Shown here one piece after another: positions 27,465-36,194 of a stretch of DNA of 64,000 bases; the first letter of the stretch is position 1; the number at the start of each line of letters is the position of its first letter. Where the stretch lies: the NCBI RefSeq assembly GCF_016462545.1, contig NZ_JAEMTA010000026.1, positions 1-64,000 of the forward strand, read 5' to 3'. A program made the position numbers and the translations under genes. Below the pieces are notes generated by a model. That model was given only the letters and a program-made list of their open reading frames with translations, was not told where the DNA came from and did not search any database. This stretch comes from Mycolicibacterium sp. GTDB lineage: Bacteria; Actinomycetota; Actinomycetes; Mycobacteriales; Mycobacteriaceae.

Positions 27465-28195
27465 AAACCCATGAGGGACTCGATGCCGATCGTGAGACCG
27501 GGATGAGCAGCGACGCCCCGGACGCCGAGCAGCACACCGGGGACGAACGAGGTGCGATCCAGGCTGTCGTGCCGGATGGTCAGCGTCTCCCCCTGTGTGC
27601 CGAACAGGATCTCCTGATGAGCGACCAGGCCCGCCAGCCGAATCGAGTGCACCGGGATGCCGTCGACGTTCGCGCCCCGCGCTCCGTCGATGCCGGTGCT
27701 GGTCGCGTCGGGGTTCGGCGGCAAGCCCTTGCGCGCCTCCGCGATCAACCGGGCGGTGCGCGCTGCGGTCCCGGATGGGGCGTCGGCCTTGTACGGATGG
27801 TGCAACTCGATGACTTCCACCGACTCGAAGAAGCGCGCAGCCTGCTTGGCGAACTCAATCGAGAGAACCGCGCCGATCGCGAAGTTGGGCGCGACGAGGA
27901 CCGCGACGTTCGGCGTGGCGTCGAGCCAGGTCCTGATCTGCGCGAAGCGGTCGTCGGTGAACCCCGTGGTCCCCACGACCGCGTGGATGCCCGCGTCGAT
28001 CAGGAACTCCAGGTTGTCCATGACCACGCTCGGATGGGTGAAGTCGACGACGACCTCGGTGTCGCTATCGGTGAACAGGGACAGCGGATCGCCGGCGTCG
28101 ACGCCCGCCGTGAACGTCAGGTCGCCGGCCGATTCGACGGCATCGACGATCGTCGCGCCGACCTTGCCCTTGGCGCCCAAGACTCCGACTCGCAT
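27461..28195 (-). CDS. dapB: 4-hydroxy-tetrahydrodipicolinate reductase
   Basis: The 244-aa enzyme has the NAD(P)H loop VGVLGAKGKVG, the TTGFTDD region and the catalytic signature ELHHPYKADAPSGTA, with the His and Lys of the family motif HHxxKxDAPSGTA. It reduces the DapA product in the lysine and meso-diaminopimelate pathway. It matches Rv2773c in position. The gene upstream on the same strand is the last gene of the hydrogenase operon, 40 bases away, so read-through is possible. Confidence 0.96.
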   Translation of the reverse strand: MRVGVLGAKGKVGATIVDAVESAGDLTFTAGVDAGDPLSLFTDSDTEVVVDFTHPSVVMDNLEFLIDAGIHAVVGTTGFTDDRFAQIRTWLDATPNVAVLVAPNFAIGAVLSIEFAKQAARFFESVEVIELHHPYKADAPSGTAARTARLIAEARKGLPPNPDATSTGIDGARGANVDGIPVHSIRLAGLVAHQEILFGTQGETLTIRHDSLDRTSFVPGVLLGVRGVAAHPGLTIGIESLMGL

Positions 28196-28235
28196 GGTGG
28201 CAGCCTACGTCGCCGTCGCATCCACGCTCGAGCCG

Positions 28236-29069
28236 TCACCGCGCCAGGGAGACCAGGCCGGGATCGAAGGTCGCCCTGGCCGCCACCGACGCCGCCGCGG
28301 CCGCGACGATCACGCCCGCGTCCGACTCGTACCCCTTGGGGAAGACGATCTCGGCGCTGTCGGGGCCGTCGCGGTGAGCCATCAGCCAGTCGTACAACAG
28401 CCAGTCGAGCGCGCAGGTGACGGCCATCGGGTCGGCGCCCGCGGATCGGACCGCGGTGAGCACCGATCTGATGGCCTCGAGGTGCTCCTTGCGCGACGCC
28501 TCCTTGTTCACCCCGGAGCTATCGAACATCAGCATCGACAGAGTCAGCGGGAAACGTCGTCCTGTCTCGGTTCTCACGACCCAGCGGCCGCCCTTCCACG
28601 GCTTGTCGGGATCGACCTGCTGCATCTCGCCGAACCCGCCGATGACGCCGATCGCCGGATCGTCGAGCTCCCCGTCGAACGGTGCGGGTCCCAGGAGCCC
28701 GAGTGGCTCACGGGCCAGAATCGAGAACAGCACGGCGGTACCGATGATCTTGCCCGCCCGAAGGTCCGCGACGATCCCGGTGGCCTCGAGAGCCGCGGCA
28801 TAGTCGAAGCAGAGTCGGTCCAGCACGCGATGCAGGTCCAGAAGATCGTCACGTTCCGCAGCGGCGGGTCGCCGACCACCGCCGAGGATCTCGCCGAACC
28901 GTCCGGCCGCGATGATCAGGGAATCGTCGATGGCCTCGAGATGCGTGGCCACCAGACGGTCGGGTTCCTCGTCGTCGGCGACCAACTTCTGCAGCGACGT
29001 CGGCACCCCGTTCGGCGTCGCCCAGTAGAAGCCGGACTGCGCATCCGTCTGCACGATCCTGGGCCTCAT
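28236..29069 (-). CDS. Unknown protein at the end of the hydrogenase operon
   Basis: The 277-aa soluble protein belongs to no family I recognise. It has a mixed alpha/beta look, an aromatic N-terminus (SGFYWATPNGVP) and a glycine-rich middle (IGVIGGFGEMQQVDPDKPWKG). No signal peptide, membrane segment or cysteine cluster is seen. Its ATG (29069) overlaps the stop of the NHL-repeat gene by 4 bases, so it is translated as part of the hydrogenase operon. A role in assembly, stability or attachment of the hydrogenase is inferred from position only. Confidence 0.7.
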   Translation of the reverse strand: MRPRIVQTDAQSGFYWATPNGVPTSLQKLVADDEEPDRLVATHLEAIDDSLIIAAGRFGEILGGGRRPAAAERDDLLDLHRVLDRLCFDYAAALEATGIVADLRAGKIIGTAVLFSILAREPLGLLGPAPFDGELDDPAIGVIGGFGEMQQVDPDKPWKGGRWVVRTETGRRFPLTLSMLMFDSSGVNKEASRKEHLEAIRSVLTAVRSAGADPMAVTCALDWLLYDWLMAHRDGPDSAEIVFPKGYESDAGVIVAAAAASVAARATFDPGLVSLAR

Positions 29070-30262
29070 GGGCCCTCCCGCCGCCAGATCACGACCCGGT
29101 TGTTGCCGGAATCGGAGACCGCCAGGCGATCGCCGCGCAGCGAGATGCCGTAGGGCCAGCACAGCGTGTCCCGCTGGACCGACGTCCACCTGTTCTCGCC
29201 GTTGGATCCCAGATCCGGCTGCGCCAAGACGTAATCGGCCGCGCGACCATCGGTGGGCACGCCGTCCCACAGCAGGATCCGGTTGTTCGCGGTGTCGGCG
29301 ATCGCGAGGCGCTCGCCGCTGCCGTCGCCGTCGAGGCCGATCGCGTAGGGGAAGCGGAACCGGTCGCCGGTGTGCGGCCCATACGGCCATTCCGTGGACG
29401 TGGTGAAGTCCGACTGGCCGATCACGACGTCCGCGGGGCGATCGGCATCGGGCTGTGGTGACCACCCGAGCACCCGGTGGTCACCGGCATCGGCGATGAG
29501 GAGCAGATCCTCGCGACCGGCGATGTCGTGCGGCCAACGAAAGCTCGCCGGGCCCGCGTCGCCGCCGCGGTTCTCCTCGCGGTGCGAAGCGTCCGGTTGC
29601 CCGAGCACGATGTCGGCGGGGCGGCCGCGGGTCGGGATGCCGCCGTCCCAGCCGAGCACCCGACGGTTGCCGGTGTCGGCGACCCAGAACCGGGATCCGA
29701 CGACGGCGATGCCGAACGGCCAGTAGAACGTCGAGGCCGAGCACTCACCGCCCTGGTTCGGCAACACACTGCTTGGATCGGGTTGTCCGAGAACGTGATC
29801 GGGCGGGGTGTCGTCGAGTACCGGCACGTCGTCCCACACCAGAATGCGGTGATGCCACGCGTCGGCGACGATCAGCCGACCGTCGTGCACGAGCACTCCC
29901 GTCGGCAGATTCATCCCGCGTTCGGGTCCGCGCCCGTTGGCGGCCCGGCCTTCGGTGACGCCGTCGGGCTGACCGAGAACGACGTCGGCGGGTTGCTCGT
30001 CGGCGGTCGGCATACCGTGCCAGATCAACACCCGATGGTTCCCGGAATCGGCGACCACCACGTGATGGTCGCCGAGGAACACCCCGCGCGGCGAGTACAT
30101 CCAGGCCATCGTCGGGCTCGCCGGCGGCAGCGCCAACCCGCCGGGCGCAGGCGCGCCCAGCCAGAGTTCCGGGGCCCAACCACCGCTGAGGTCCACGTCG
30201 GGCGCGACGTCCACCCGGGCCGGTCGACCGCTGACGTTCATGCGGACGGTATAGCGACTCAC
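29066..30262 (-). CDS. NHL-repeat beta-propeller protein of the hydrogenase operon
   Basis: The 398-aa protein contains about six repeats. Each combines a motif like GNHRVLIW, HHRILVWDD, GNRRVLGWDG, GDHRVLGW, NNRILLWDG or NNRVVIW with VLGQPD, the pattern of an NHL-type six-bladed propeller. There is no signal peptide, so it should be cytoplasmic. The GTG at 30262 overlaps the NifU-Rieske stop by 4 bases. Propellers bind proteins; it may scaffold the hydrogenase or its electron carrier. It recurs in actinobacterial group 1h hydrogenase clusters, but its job is not established. Confidence 0.78.
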   Translation of the reverse strand: MSRYTVRMNVSGRPARVDVAPDVDLSGGWAPELWLGAPAPGGLALPPASPTMAWMYSPRGVFLGDHHVVVADSGNHRVLIWHGMPTADEQPADVVLGQPDGVTEGRAANGRGPERGMNLPTGVLVHDGRLIVADAWHHRILVWDDVPVLDDTPPDHVLGQPDPSSVLPNQGGECSASTFYWPFGIAVVGSRFWVADTGNRRVLGWDGGIPTRGRPADIVLGQPDASHREENRGGDAGPASFRWPHDIAGREDLLLIADAGDHRVLGWSPQPDADRPADVVIGQSDFTTSTEWPYGPHTGDRFRFPYAIGLDGDGSGERLAIADTANNRILLWDGVPTDGRAADYVLAQPDLGSNGENRWTSVQRDTLCWPYGISLRGDRLAVSDSGNNRVVIWRREGP

Positions 30263-31164
30263 GTCGTGACTCTGACCCAAACGTCGCCCTTGTCGACGCG
30301 CAGGGGCAGCTGCTCCAACTGCGCACCCGGGGCGGTGAGGCACTCACCGGACGTCGCGTCATAGCAGAAGCCGTGCCATGGGCACGTCAGCGTGCCGTTC
30401 GAGACGTCGAGCATCGCATTGTCCAAAGGCAGTGCCTCGTGCGCACATTCGTTGCGGTAGACGGTCAGCTTGTTCTCGACGTTGACGATGATGACCTCGG
30501 CGTACGCGCCGTCGGCGGCCGTCAGGCTCTTGGGCGTGATGCCGCCCGCGGCGATCTCATCCGCCGGACAGACCCGCACCCAGCCCTCGCCCGTGGGGTT
30601 CAGCCCCATGGTCAACGACTCGACCGAGATCAGCGTCGGCGACGGTTCATTGGGCAACACCTCGACGGCGCTCACGCCGGGGACGCCCGCCGTCAAGGCG
30701 CTCTCGACGAGGGTCCGCAACGTGACCGACGACATCGAGCAGCCGTTGCAGGCCCCCTCCAGACGGACGAACGCCGTACCATCGTCGATGCGCACCAGCG
30801 CGACATCGCCACCGTGGCTTTGCAACTGCGGACGAACCTCGGTCAGGACGCGATTCGCCAGCGTCATCGGATCGGGCCGTACGATTTCGTGCAGCGACAG
30901 CAGAAGGTGTACCACCGGGTCGTCGACGAGGTCGAACAACGCTGCACGCGTGGCCTCTTCGGTCTTCAATCGGCGCACGATGGACACCAGACCGGCCCGG
31001 TGGATCGCCTCGACGGACGCCTTGACCTCCTCGGCGATGGCGCGCGACATCGGATCGAGGCCCGCCAACGCCCGCATCGCGTCGTCGACGCGCTTGGCCA
31101 GTGTCTCGAACTCAGGGTCCGCACCGGCCGAACGGGACGTCGTGGGGTCTGCAATCGCGGTCAT
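30259..31164 (-). CDS. hhyE: NifU-Rieske fusion iron-sulfur protein (HhyE-type)
   Basis: The 301-aa protein has three parts. A helical N-terminus is followed by a NifU C-terminal-like domain with CNGC (Cys139, Cys142), and then by a Rieske domain with CAH (Cys240, His242) and CPWH (Cys261, His264) ligands for a 2Fe-2S cluster. In M. smegmatis the matching gene beside the Hhy hydrogenase is proposed to carry electrons from the small subunit toward menaquinone. No membrane segment is seen. It overlaps both neighbours by 4 bases, so its amount is tied to the operon. Confidence 0.85.
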   Translation of the reverse strand: MTAIADPTTSRSAGADPEFETLAKRVDDAMRALAGLDPMSRAIAEEVKASVEAIHRAGLVSIVRRLKTEEATRAALFDLVDDPVVHLLLSLHEIVRPDPMTLANRVLTEVRPQLQSHGGDVALVRIDDGTAFVRLEGACNGCSMSSVTLRTLVESALTAGVPGVSAVEVLPNEPSPTLISVESLTMGLNPTGEGWVRVCPADEIAAGGITPKSLTAADGAYAEVIIVNVENKLTVYRNECAHEALPLDNAMLDVSNGTLTCPWHGFCYDATSGECLTAPGAQLEQLPLRVDKGDVWVRVTT

Positions 31165-32408
31165 GGCGTCTCGGTCCTATTCAGCGTGGTCTGTCTTGCG
31201 ACTTCGTCGAGGACACCGCGCACCGCGCGCACCGACTCGTCGTCGCCGAGTTCCTCGAACAGCGAACGCGCCTCGTATAGCTTGGCCTTGGCGTCTCTGA
31301 AGGCACCGAGATGCGCCAGCACGTTGCCCTGATTCGCCAGCACGCGGGCTCGCCCCAGCGGATCGCCGTTGCGGTCGCGTGCCTCGAGGACCGCCTCGTA
31401 CAGTTCGACGGCCTCGACCAGGTTGTCGGCTTGATGTTTGGACGGCGTGTAGACCAGCGAATTGGCAAGGTTCAGTTGGACACTCGCCCATTGCTCGGGG
31501 TAGTCCTCACGGGTGTATACGGTCAACGCCGACCGCAACGACTGCGACGCGACACCCAGCCGCAGCTGACCGGAAGCCTCGACCATCGGCATGGTCAGGT
31601 ACGCCGTGGCGAGGTTGGCATGGGCAGACGCCCAGAGCAACGGCGCATCCTCGCGTTGCACCAGCTGCAACGCCGAGTGGTAATGCGGGATGGCCTGCAC
31701 GATGAGTCCCGGGTTGTCGTGTGTCTGCTCGTGCAGCAGGCCGGCGGCGGTCAGATGCAGTTCGGCCCGCTCGACGCGCAGGCCGTTCGCGTCGGCGAGG
31801 AGTCGCAGCGCATTCTCGATCCGCTCGTACGCTTCCCCGGGATCGCCGGTCGAGATCAAGATGGACGCGGACGCGCCCAGCAGGCTGCCCGCCAGTGGCC
31901 TCGACACGTCTCGAGCGGCATCGACCGCCGAATCGAGGAGGACGATCGCCGCGGCAGGGTCGGTGGCCAGGACGTGGCTGGCGGTCGCCCCGAGCAGGAC
32001 GGCGGCCATCTCTCCCTCGGCGTCGCCCACCGCGGGCGGCGAATCGATTCGCCCGAGCGCGAAGGACACCAGGTCGACCAGCGGCGCGAACTCGCCGAGC
32101 ACCGTCCGCAGGTCGTCGGCGTCCTCGAGGTCGGAGTTCAGCACGAAGCGGTTGTAGCGGGTGACCGGATCGTCTCCGTCGAGCGCCGCCAGGGCGGCGG
32201 CGCGGTCCCCGGCGAGTGCGTGGCGATGTGCGGTCAGACGCGGGGGCCACTCGTCGGGCAGGCAGCCGGCAAGGAGCGACCGGCGCGCCGCATCAGTGTC
32301 GTCTCCGGCGGGAACGAGCAGATATCCCAGCGGAAGCCCGAAGGCGCCCAACGGTTGTGGACGCACGGCGACATGCGCCGAGGTCTCGGCGATCGCAGTT
32401 TCGGTCAC
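31161..32408 (-). CDS. TPR-like helical protein of the hydrogenase operon
   Basis: The 415-aa protein is mostly alpha-helical, with degenerate TPR-type units in the second half (LLWASAHANLATAYL, QWASVQLNLANSLVY, RARVLANQGNVLAHLGAF, AKAKLYEARSLFEEL). No enzyme motif, signal peptide or membrane segment is seen. It starts 16 bases after the 71-aa gene and ends in a 4-base overlap with the NifU-Rieske gene. A scaffolding or chaperone role in hydrogenase assembly is inferred from TPR structure and position. Confidence 0.72.
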   Translation of the reverse strand: MTETAIAETSAHVAVRPQPLGAFGLPLGYLLVPAGDDTDAARRSLLAGCLPDEWPPRLTAHRHALAGDRAAALAALDGDDPVTRYNRFVLNSDLEDADDLRTVLGEFAPLVDLVSFALGRIDSPPAVGDAEGEMAAVLLGATASHVLATDPAAAIVLLDSAVDAARDVSRPLAGSLLGASASILISTGDPGEAYERIENALRLLADANGLRVERAELHLTAAGLLHEQTHDNPGLIVQAIPHYHSALQLVQREDAPLLWASAHANLATAYLTMPMVEASGQLRLGVASQSLRSALTVYTREDYPEQWASVQLNLANSLVYTPSKHQADNLVEAVELYEAVLEARDRNGDPLGRARVLANQGNVLAHLGAFRDAKAKLYEARSLFEELGDDESVRAVRGVLDEVARQTTLNRTETP

Positions 32409-32424
32409 GGTCCTCCCATGGTCG

Positions 32425-32640
32425 TCATCCGTTCAGTGGACCCTTCAGATCTCGCTCGGCGGCGCGTTTGATCACACTCGCCGCCAGTTCGGCTCGACGA
32501 CGGGTGCGGTGGGTGCCGATTCGCTTGCGCACGACCCCGTCGGCGAAGACCACGATGATGTCGACGGCGAACTGTCCGCGCTCCTCGACCACCACGGTGT
32601 CGACGGCGTGCGCTTCCTCGGCGGAACTCATGGCGATCAT
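32425..32640 (-). CDS. Small 71-aa conserved protein of the hydrogenase operon
   Basis: The protein runs from ATG 32640 (MIAMSSAEEAHAV) or ATG 32631 to the stop at 32425. It has a beta-rich first half (VDTVVVEERG, then VDIIVVFADG) and a basic helical end (RRRAELAASVIKRAAERDL). Its start overlaps the stop of the protease gene (TGATG), so it is translationally coupled. No family was recognised. Small proteins at this place in group 1h operons are often missed because a longer, wrong-start frame covers them. Confidence 0.65.
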   Translation of the reverse strand: MIAMSSAEEAHAVDTVVVEERGQFAVDIIVVFADGVVRKRIGTHRTRRRAELAASVIKRAAERDLKGPLNG

Positions 32641-33491
32641 CACGTGATCGGCTCGAGGGGCACCCGCAGAGCGCCCTGCTCGTCGTCCCAGAAGGCGGGT
32701 CGCACGCCGACCGGGATCCGGCCGTAGAGCACCTCGTGGATCAGCGCGCTTCGGTCCCCAGCCGGCGTGCGCTGCTTGAGCAGCAGGCCGCCACTGCGGG
32801 GACCGCGCAGCGGAATCAGCAGGAAGTCGTCGTCGCGCACCACGGCCGCCACGGCGTCGGAGGCGAACCTGCTTGCGGCCAGCGCAGCGTCCAGCCGGAG
32901 GTAGCCGTCGTCGGTGAATTCGACGGTCACCTCGGCGACCTTCGCCGGCCGCAGCGGGGCCAGGAAGTCGCGCTCGATGACGTCGATCACGGTGTGCATC
33001 CCGGCCGTCACCGGCGCGGACAACTCGGCTCCGAACTCGACGCCGGCCGCCTCGATCAGGAACACCGTGATGTCGCTGGGACACGCATCACCCAGGGCCC
33101 AACGCGCGAAGGCGATGGCGTGATCCCACCGGAACGAGTGCGTGTGCAGCCCTTGCAGGGGTGGCAGTTCGGCGAACTCCTCCCCCGGCACGCGATAGAC
33201 GGTGCCCGGGTCGGAGCCCGTGGCCGCCGCGTCGACGATGACGACGCGCTCGGCTCCCCGCATCCGGAAGGCGGTGTCCATCCCGGCGGTGCCGCCGTCG
33301 ACCATCTGGGCCCCCTCCGGCACCCCGAGCTCCCAGAGATGGCGCACCAGTACGGGTCCGACCCCGTCATCCCCTCGCAGCAGGTTCCCGCATCCGACGA
33401 CCAGCACCTTGCAGCCGGGCGGCTCGAGGTCGACCCGGTCCGGCTCGGAGGACGACGTCTGCGTGGGCTGCGGAGTCAAGGCAGGGGTCAC
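32640..33491 (-). CDS. Hydrogenase maturation protease with extra C-terminal domain
   Basis: The first ~175 residues form a HyaD/HupD-type protease: VLVVGCGNLLRGDDGVGP with the metal-binding Asp, VIVDAAATGSDPG and HTHSFRWDHAIAFARWALG. It trims the C-terminal tail of the hydrogenase large subunit after NiFe insertion. Residues about 185-283 (VAEVTVEFTDDGYLRLDAAL onward) form a second domain not found in E. coli-type proteases. The start overlaps the large-subunit stop by 4 bases, directly linking protease and substrate synthesis. Confidence 0.85.
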   Translation of the reverse strand: MTPALTPQPTQTSSSEPDRVDLEPPGCKVLVVGCGNLLRGDDGVGPVLVRHLWELGVPEGAQMVDGGTAGMDTAFRMRGAERVVIVDAAATGSDPGTVYRVPGEEFAELPPLQGLHTHSFRWDHAIAFARWALGDACPSDITVFLIEAAGVEFGAELSAPVTAGMHTVIDVIERDFLAPLRPAKVAEVTVEFTDDGYLRLDAALAASRFASDAVAAVVRDDDFLLIPLRGPRSGGLLLKQRTPAGDRSALIHEVLYGRIPVGVRPAFWDDEQGALRVPLEPIT

Positions 33492-35098
33492 ACCATTCCG
33501 TTGATGACGAACTTGGACAGTTCTTTCCCGGTCTTGCCGTCATAGGCATGCACCGTGCACACCAGACACGAGTCGAAACTACGTGCCACGTGGCCCAACT
33601 CGACCGGGTCTTCGGCGTCGACGATCGGCGAACCCACCAGTGCCTGCTCGATGGGACCGAGGACCTCGGAGCCGTCGCGCGGCCCGATGTTCCATGCCGT
33701 GGGCGTGACCACCTGGTAGTTCTTGATCTTGGAGTCCTCGATGACGATCCAGTCCGCCAGCGCCCCGCGGGCCGCCTCCGTCGCGCCGAAGCCCTTGCCC
33801 TCGGCGTGTTCGGTGGGCTTGGTGTAGAAGCTCTCCTTGAGATCGAGCTCGTCGAGCCACTGCCGTGCCCACTTGTAGTACTTCGGCGCCTCGTGCATGC
33901 GCGCCATCTGGCGGACGAACACGCTCGGACCGATCGAGTCGTACAGGTTGGGGAAGAGCGGATCGGAGTCTTGATGCGACAACGGATTTGGTCCACCCGC
34001 CGCCATCCGCCTGGCCAGTGGGCCCGCCTCCAGCGGAACGTTGCCGAGGCCGCCCCCGATGTCGTAGCGCGGCGATTTGGCCCAGCTGTACTTGCCCTGC
34101 TTGCGACCGGCCTCCGGGTCGATCGGAATGGTCTCGCCGTCGAACGGGTGCAGTGGCTTGCTGCCCTCGTAGAACGAGTGCGTGACGTCCTCACGAACCT
34201 TGGCCTGGTCGAACTCGTGCCACTGGCCCTTCGAGTAGATCCCCGAGCGACCGATCAGCGCGGCATTGCGGCCGTCGATGGTCGGATTCTCATACAGCGA
34301 CGGTTCGAAGTACGTGCCGGTGGCGAAGTAGTTGCCGACGCCCTGGCCGTACTTGTCCAGGCCGACGTCGAGGCAGTAGCGGATGAAGAACCCGCAGTCG
34401 CTGTTGTGCTGAGACTCGTTCTCGTCGACCCAGGCAAGCATGTCCTCCCAGGTCTTCACCTCCAGCCACCGGTCGACGCTGCAACCCAGCCACTGCCCCT
34501 CGAGCCAGGCGTCCTTCCAATGTTCGAGAATCGCAATGGAACGCGTCACGTCCGACAGGGTCGGTGCGCACATCACGCCGCCTGGGACCATGAAGCTGGA
34601 GTGCGGCCACTGCCCGCCGAAGATGGCGTACACCTCTACCGGTTTTCCGGAAAGCACAACGCCCGGTTGGTAACTGGTCCCGACGTAGGGCGCGAAGCGG
34701 CGCACCGCCTCGGCGTACATCGGCGACTTCGCGTAGTTCTTGTTGGTCAGATCGATGGCGAACAGCGCGTAGAAATAGCGTGGGATCGACTGCAGCGTCT
34801 CGGCGGCCTGACAGATGTTGCGCACCAGGGTGGCGTTGTGCGGCATGTGCGTGGCCCACGCCGTGTCGAGCGCATAGGCGGACTTGTACAGGTGGCTACC
34901 GCCGCAGATGCCGCAGATGCGCGGACACACGACCAGCCCGGCCTGAGGGTCCTTGCCGCGCAAAATGATCTCGAAGCCGCGGAACATCGCCGCCTCGGTC
35001 CACGCCGAGGTGACGATGCCATCGGTGATGGTGACTCGGACGTCGAGATCTCCCTCGACTCGCCCCAGGGGGCTGACGTAGAGGTCGAGTGCTGTCAT
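33488..35098 (-). CDS. hhyL: Group 1h-type [NiFe]-hydrogenase large subunit
   Basis: The 536-aa catalytic subunit holds the NiFe(CN)2CO site. Ligand motifs are RICGICGGSH (Cys62, Cys65) and DSCLVCTVH (Cys511, Cys514, His517). A 19-residue tail after His517 is expected to be cut by the adjacent protease. Overall sequence and neighbours match mycobacterial Hhy (Hyd2), a high-affinity, oxygen-tolerant enzyme able to oxidise trace H2. ATG 35098 (MTALDLYVSPLG) is preferred; an in-frame extension to 35188 overlaps hhyS. Confidence 0.94.
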   Translation of the reverse strand: MTALDLYVSPLGRVEGDLDVRVTITDGIVTSAWTEAAMFRGFEIILRGKDPQAGLVVCPRICGICGGSHLYKSAYALDTAWATHMPHNATLVRNICQAAETLQSIPRYFYALFAIDLTNKNYAKSPMYAEAVRRFAPYVGTSYQPGVVLSGKPVEVYAIFGGQWPHSSFMVPGGVMCAPTLSDVTRSIAILEHWKDAWLEGQWLGCSVDRWLEVKTWEDMLAWVDENESQHNSDCGFFIRYCLDVGLDKYGQGVGNYFATGTYFEPSLYENPTIDGRNAALIGRSGIYSKGQWHEFDQAKVREDVTHSFYEGSKPLHPFDGETIPIDPEAGRKQGKYSWAKSPRYDIGGGLGNVPLEAGPLARRMAAGGPNPLSHQDSDPLFPNLYDSIGPSVFVRQMARMHEAPKYYKWARQWLDELDLKESFYTKPTEHAEGKGFGATEAARGALADWIVIEDSKIKNYQVVTPTAWNIGPRDGSEVLGPIEQALVGSPIVDAEDPVELGHVARSFDSCLVCTVHAYDGKTGKELSKFVINGMV

Positions 35099-35157
35099 TG
35101 TGTGGTCCTTCCGATGAGCCTGGGTTGAGTTGTGCGGCAAGCGGTGTCTGGGCACGG

Positions 35158-36123
35158 CTAGACCACGAACATGTCTTCCTTGGACCACTGCGGGGCGGCG
35201 ATGCGGGCAGCCGCGGCGTGCGCCATGTAGGTCAGGTGGTCAGTGCCCTCCGGGACTTCCTTCGGAATGACCCCGGCGACCTTCTGCGTCTTGAACACCG
35301 TTCCCGGGGCGAGATCGAAGTGCGGAAACTCGGGCTCGGTGCACCCGAGGCAGGGCATCCCGGCACGGGTCTTGGACGACTGCCGGTTCCACAGGATGCG
35401 GTTGCACGGCGAGTGCGTCATCGGGCCCCGGCAACCGAACTCGTAGAACAGGCAGCCGGTGCGCGTACCCTCGCCGAACGACATCGTGGACTGCTTGTAC
35501 TCGAAGAATTGCACCCGGGTGCAACCGGTTTGGGTGAAGGTCTTGAAGAACGTCTCGGGCCGGTGCAGCTCGTCGAGGGTCAGGTCGCCGGCGCGGCCCG
35601 TGGCCAACGCCACGAGGATCTGGGTGATCCAGTCCGGGTGCGCGGGACAGCCGGGAATGTTGATGACGGGTAGCCCCATCTTCGACTTGAAATCGGCGCC
35701 GAGGAAACCGCCCTTGCCGCGCTTGTGGAACTGCAGGCCGGTCGAGCCGGACGGGTTCGGCTCCATTGCTGGTATGCCGCCCCAACAGGCACAGTCACCG
35801 ATCGCGACGACGATCTGCGCGGCACCCGCGAGTTCGGTCACCCAGTCCTTCATCGGGCGGTCGGCGAACATGTCGGTGCGGCCGTCATAGGCCTCCATCA
35901 CCGTGCCCTCGAACACGAAGATGTCGAGTGGCCGTTCGCCACTCGCGCAGTCGTGGAACACCTTCTGCGCGTTCTTGCCCAACTCGAGGCCGAGCGAGGG
36001 GTGCCAGATGAGGTCCAGTCCGAAGTCGACGATCAGGTCGACGACGTTGGGTTCGTCGGCGTTGAGGAACGACATGGTGTTGCCACTACACGCGCCTCCT
36101 TGAAACCACAGAACCGAAGCCAT
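35158..36123 (-). CDS. hhyS: Group 1h-type [NiFe]-hydrogenase small subunit
   Basis: The 321-aa subunit carries three iron-sulfur clusters relaying electrons from the NiFe site. It begins MASVLWFQGGACSGNT, without a twin-arginine signal, so the enzyme stays on the cytoplasmic side. The usual proximal-cluster motif CTGC reads C-S-G-N at residues 12-15, with Asn in place of the second Cys, a change typical of group 1h, where an Asp elsewhere serves as a ligand. Further Cys motifs are GDCACWGG, NIPGCPAHPD, CLFYEFGCRG and MPCLGCTEPEFP. It lies 59 bases before hhyL. Confidence 0.94.
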   Translation of the reverse strand: MASVLWFQGGACSGNTMSFLNADEPNVVDLIVDFGLDLIWHPSLGLELGKNAQKVFHDCASGERPLDIFVFEGTVMEAYDGRTDMFADRPMKDWVTELAGAAQIVVAIGDCACWGGIPAMEPNPSGSTGLQFHKRGKGGFLGADFKSKMGLPVINIPGCPAHPDWITQILVALATGRAGDLTLDELHRPETFFKTFTQTGCTRVQFFEYKQSTMSFGEGTRTGCLFYEFGCRGPMTHSPCNRILWNRQSSKTRAGMPCLGCTEPEFPHFDLAPGTVFKTQKVAGVIPKEVPEGTDHLTYMAHAAAARIAAPQWSKEDMFVV

Positions 36124-36194
36124 GCGAACTCCTCTCCTCGTGCACCGTTAGCGGGACCCTTGTCGAAGTCGACTCGAAATCACAGGGCCGAAAG

